Below are positions 8,365 to 10,160 of a stretch of 10,160 nt of DNA, one piece after another. The first letter of the stretch is position 1, and every line of letters begins with the position of its first letter. The DNA is from Chitinophagaceae bacterium. GTDB taxonomy: Bacteria; Bacteroidota; Bacteroidia; Chitinophagales; Chitinophagaceae. Under the pieces are notes generated by a model. It did no database searches, was not told where the DNA came from, and was given only the letters and a program-made list of their open reading frames with translations. The stretch spans positions 1 through 10,160 of the forward strand of contig JAJAZO010000201.1 of assembly GCA_026785745.1 (NCBI GenBank). Direction: 5' to 3'. Position numbers and translations under genes: made by a program.

Positions 8365-8559
8365 TTAACTTTTGAACTTTTTTGCCTTCTTTGCATCTTT
8401 CACCGCTTTCGGGTCGCCACTCATGAGTTTTTCGGCACCTACATTTTTACCATTGCTTGGGCAACCGGTTTTGCGTTTAAACATATTGCTCAGCATTCCG
8501 CAAGAAGACAGCAACATAGTGAGGCTCAATGCTAAAGTAAAAATTCGAAGGTTTTTCAT
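8365..8559 (-). CDS. Small lipoprotein, 64 residues
   Basis: The protein begins MKNLRIFTLALSLTMLLSSC: a positive start, a hydrophobic core and the lipobox LSSC at residues 17-20, so signal peptidase II should cut before C20 and leave a lipidated mature protein of 45 residues. The residues after Cys (GMLSNMFKRK) lack the acidic surface-export signal known in Bacteroidota, so an inner-leaflet, periplasm-facing location is more likely. The rest is basic and Lys-rich (GCPSNGKNVGAEKLM, ending KKAKKFKS). The second cysteine in GCPSNG is a distinctive mark. No function can be given. The opposite strand has frames of similar length, but only this one has a coherent lipoprotein signal. Confidence 0.78.
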   Translation of the reverse strand: MKNLRIFTLALSLTMLLSSCGMLSNMFKRKTGCPSNGKNVGAEKLMSGDPKAVKDAKKAKKFKS

Positions 8560-8632
8560 TGTTTGATGACTTACTTTAATAACGAATTTACTAATAAATA
8601 ATTGTTTGTTCTATAGTAAAGATACGAGAGAT

Positions 8633-8715
8633 GAGTCAGGAGTATTGAGCCGGGAGTCAGGAGAATGTTGTTTATATTCGGAGTTATACTCCCGACTCCT
8701 GACTTCCGACTTCCG
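8633..8715. repeat. Inverted pair of heptamer repeat arrays
   Basis: The left array (8633-8663) reads GAGTCAG, GAGTATT, GAGCCGG, GAGTCAG, GAG with a strict 7-base period. The right array (8688-8715) reads ACTCCCG, ACTCCTG, ACTTCCG, ACTTCCG, which on the minus strand are CGGAAGT (twice), CAGGAGT and CGGGAGT: the same heptamer family in opposite orientation. A 24-base spacer (8664-8687) separates them, so the transcript could fold into a large hairpin. The right array forms the last coding bases of the carbonic anhydrase gene, whose stop is at 8684-8686. It resembles dispersed repeats of Bacteroidota genomes and could serve as a 3' stability element or terminator. That role is inferred. Confidence 0.75.
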
Positions 8716-9232
8716 GCTTTTCTCTAAACCAATCCGCATATCCCACATAATTACTGGCTATCCGGTTTATCTGCCCGTTTACCAGTTCCTGCGAAATGTC
8801 TTTTACTTTTTTGGCTGGCACACCGGCGTAGATGCTTCCGGCTTCGCAAATAGTATTTTCTAATACCACCGCCCCGGCAGCAATAATGGTATTGCTATGT
8901 ACTACCGCATTATCCATTACAATAGCACCCATACCAATCAGTACATTATCATGCACCTTGCAGCCATGCACTATCGCATTGTGCCCGATAGATACATTAT
9001 CGCCGATAGTGGTTCCGTATTTCTGAAACGTACAGTGGATACAGGCACCGTCCTGCACATTCACTTTGTTACCCATCTTTATAAAATTCACATCGCCACG
9101 AACAACGGTGTTGAACCAGAAACTGCAGTCATTACCTGCGATTACATTACCAACTATTGTTGCATTTGGGGCAATAAAACAGTTGTTGCCGAACTGCGGA
9201 TGTTTATCTTCTACGGGGAGTATTACAGGCAT
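8684..9232 (-). CDS. Gamma-class carbonic anhydrase family protein (left-handed beta-helix hexapeptide protein)
   Basis: This 182-residue protein is built of hexapeptide repeats (IAPNATIVGNVIAG, IGDNVSIG and others) that form a left-handed beta-helix and, in the family, a trimer with metal sites between subunits. The three metal-binding histidines appear as H66 (CIHC), H84 (IGHNAIVH) and H89. The family's R45-G46-D47 (FNTVVRGD) and Q60-D61 are also present. The acidic proton-shuttle loop of archaeal Cam is missing, so it is of the shorter CamH/YrdA type, for which CO2 hydration is not always seen. The AGVPAKK motif near residue 138-144 is typical of this group. There is no signal peptide, so it is cytoplasmic. 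Start ATG is at 9230-9232. Residues about 173-182 (PEVGSQESGV) come from the heptamer repeat and are not part of the fold, so the original stop was probably overrun or replaced by the repeat. Confidence 0.9.
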   Translation of the reverse strand: MPVILPVEDKHPQFGNNCFIAPNATIVGNVIAGNDCSFWFNTVVRGDVNFIKMGNKVNVQDGACIHCTFQKYGTTIGDNVSIGHNAIVHGCKVHDNVLIGMGAIVMDNAVVHSNTIIAAGAVVLENTICEAGSIYAGVPAKKVKDISQELVNGQINRIASNYVGYADWFREKPEVGSQESGV

Positions 9233-9315
9233 GGGAGAAGTTTATAGTTTGTGGTTTTTAGTTTTTTGTTACCAGCTTCAGTTTTTCATGGCATCTTCGT
9301 TGCAAGCTTTGCTTT

Positions 9316-9352
9316 GTTCTTCTTTTTCTTCCAGTGAAAGAAAAAGAAGAAC
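9316..9352. repeat. 15-bp perfect inverted repeat, 7-base loop
   Basis: GTTCTTCTTTTTCTT (9316-9330) and AAGAAAAAGAAGAAC (9338-9352) are exact reverse complements around CCAGTGA. The arms are pure pyrimidine and pure purine apart from the closing G-C pair, so the stem is AT-rich. It lies upstream of both neighbouring genes, where a terminator would not be expected. It may be a mobile repeat of REP type or a protein-binding site. Confidence 0.65.
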
Positions 9353-9383
9353 CACTTTTCATCGTTCGGTTCGTAACTCAACT

Positions 9384-9487
9384 GACCTCACCCCATTACA
9401 ACTCTGAATATCGGAGACTCTGCGCCCCTCTCCTCAAGGAGAGGGATAGGAAAACTCCGAAAGGCAGAATTTATCCGGGGTGAGGTC
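9384..9487. repeat. 104-bp palindromic intergenic element (MITE/REP-like)
   Basis: Outer arms GACCTCACCCC (9384-9394) and GGGGTGAGGTC (9477-9487) are exact 11-bp reverse complements. Inside lies a perfect 8-bp hairpin, CCCTCTCC-TCAA-GGAGAGGG (9426-9445), and a third partial pairing TCGGAG with CTCCGA. The nested design fits a non-autonomous palindromic repeat. The sequence style (GACCTCACCCC with CCCTCTCCT...AGGAGAGGG) resembles dispersed elements I recall from Bacteroidota genomes. No clear target-site duplication flanks it and it encodes no protein. Confidence 0.7.
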
Positions 9488-9522
9488 TTATCCCGAAACG
9501 GGTTATGCAAATTATAGAATTT

Positions 9523-9540
9523 CTTTGCGTTCTTTGCGTG
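9523..9540. repeat. 9-bp tandem repeat CTTTGCGTT / CTTTGCGTG
   Basis: Two adjacent copies match at eight of nine bases; on the minus strand they read CACGCAAAG and AACGCAAAG. It ends 12 bases before the aminotransferase TTG start. It may be a short dispersed repeat or lie within the promoter or leader. Confidence 0.5.
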
Positions 9541-9552
9541 AAATAATTTGTA

Positions 9553-10160
9553 TTGACTCAACGGGAACTTTTTCTCCGCCATGTAGCCCAAACTTCGACG
9601 GCACCGCTTGCATTAGAAATAGTGAAAGCGGACTGTTGTACATTATATGATGTGGCTGGTAAGGAATACATTGACCTTATAGGAGGGATCAGTGTTGCGA
9701 ATGTTGGTCACCGCCATCCCAAAGTGATAGCAGCCATACAAAAACAATTGGATGCTTATCTGCACATTATGGTGTATGGCGAATTTGTAGAAGCACCACA
9801 GGTGCAATATGCCAAACTGCTGACAGAGCATTTGCCTGCATCACTCAACTCCGTTTATTTTACCAACTCTGGTGCAGAAGCAGTAGAAGGAGCTATGAAA
9901 ATGGCAAAAAGAGTAACGGGCAGAACACAAATGGCTGCCTTTAATAATTCCTATCACGGTTCTACGCAAGGGGCATTGAGTGTGATGGGAGATGAATACT
10001 GGAGAAATGCTTTTCGTCCGCTGTTGCCGGATGTGCTGCATCTCGAATACAACTCTTTTGAATCATTGAATGAAATAACTGAACTCACTGCCTGTGTAAT
10101 TGCAGAAACAGTACAGGCCGAAGCAGGTATTATTGTTCCTACAGCAGCATGGATTCAAGC
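9553..10160 (+). CDS. Class III PLP-dependent aminotransferase (aspartate aminotransferase family), 5' part
   Basis: The frame opens after TAA at 9544-9546 and stays open to the window end (202 codons). It contains no ATG near its beginning. From TTG at 9553 it reads (M)TQRELFLRHVAQTSTAPLA, the normal N-terminus for this family as I recall it from Bacteroidota; the next starts (GTG 9622, 9652) would cut into LEIVKADCCTLYD, which is conserved-looking. Family marks: YIDLIGGISVANVGHRHP (about residues 38-55), NSGAEAVEGAMKMAK (105-119, phosphate-binding region), FNNSYHGST (130-138) and ETVQAEAGI near the end. The PLP-binding lysine lies beyond the window. The reaction is transfer of an amino group between a substrate amine and an oxo-acid. 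The exact substrate (acetylornithine, 4-aminobutyrate or another) cannot be told from this part. It stands alone here, divergent from the carbonic anhydrase gene. Confidence 0.88.
   Translation, partial: MTQRELFLRHVAQTSTAPLALEIVKADCCTLYDVAGKEYIDLIGGISVANVGHRHPKVIAAIQKQLDAYLHIMVYGEFVEAPQVQYAKLLTEHLPASLNSVYFTNSGAEAVEGAMKMAKRVTGRTQMAAFNNSYHGSTQGALSVMGDEYWRNAFRPLLPDVLHLEYNSFESLNEITELTACVIAETVQAEAGIIVPTAAWIQ

Larger units (their letters stand above)
9233..9552. other. 320-bp gap between divergent genes, rich in repeats, no gene
   Basis: This stretch separates the carbonic anhydrase gene (leftward) from the aminotransferase gene (rightward) and must hold both promoters. It contains a 15-bp perfect stem-loop (9316-9352), a 104-bp palindromic element (9384-9487) and a 9-bp tandem repeat (9523-9540). 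Open frames across it on both strands are made of these repeats and look non-coding. I could not fix a Bacteroidota-type promoter (TTTG with TAnnTTTG) for either gene. Confidence 0.7.

Noticed and set aside
8317-9407. Several plus-strand open frames opposite the lipoprotein and carbonic anhydrase genes
   Set aside because: They mirror recognised minus-strand genes and show no domain or signal of their own.
9388-9591. Open frame on the minus strand across the repeat region (67 codons)
   Set aside because: It is made of the palindromic element and the CGCAAAG-type repeat and overlaps the aminotransferase start; no protein-like pattern.
1-10160. CRISPR arrays, tRNA or rRNA genes, transposases, integrases, phage genes
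   Set aside because: I looked for these on both strands and saw no spaced direct repeats of CRISPR type, no cloverleaf I could support, and no protein with such domains.

Overview
The window looks like chromosomal DNA of a Bacteroidota bacterium, most likely from the Chitinophagaceae or a close relative. This placement is inferred. It rests on AT-rich DNA, starts with no clear Shine-Dalgarno sequence, an outer-membrane-type protein whose signal peptide ends just before Gln, a tiny lipoprotein, and heptamer 'AGTCGGG'-type and 'CGCAAAG'-type intergenic repeats of a style I associate with that group. No rRNA, tRNA, CRISPR array, transposase, integrase or phage gene was seen.

Layout. (1) Positions 1-5264, plus strand: the 3' part of a very large cyclic beta-1,2-glucan synthase-type gene. 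The reading frame is open from the window edge, so the start lies outside. It covers the middle glycoamylase-like transglycosylase domain and a GH94 phosphorylase module with two related sandwich regions. (2) 5265-5595: no intact gene, only a decayed reading frame (5280-5577) with one in-frame TAG and one frameshift. (3) 5596-6230, minus strand: a compact toxin-antitoxin operon, antitoxin first, then a PIN-domain ribonuclease two bases later, with a 12-bp palindrome over the antitoxin start. (4) 6467-7830, plus strand: an exported, probably outer-membrane beta-barrel protein of about 454 residues, split by an apparent single-base deletion near 7484-7488. (5) 7831-7969: a short gap holding only a doubtful 30-codon ORF. 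(6) 7970-9232, minus strand: a conserved-looking 109-residue hypothetical protein, a 64-residue lipoprotein and a gamma-class carbonic anhydrase-family protein. (7) 9233-9552: a 320-bp gap packed with inverted and direct repeats. (8) 9553 to the right edge, plus strand: the N-terminal 202 codons of a class III PLP-dependent aminotransferase that appears to start at TTG.

How they relate. The genes look like ordinary housekeeping and accessory genes side by side, not one pathway. The toxin-antitoxin pair is the only clear functional pair. The lipoprotein and the 109-residue protein may be co-transcribed (65-bp gap). I see no convincing new multi-gene system. The most unusual signals are the repeats around the carbonic anhydrase gene, one of which encodes the last residues of that protein, and the two damaged reading frames.
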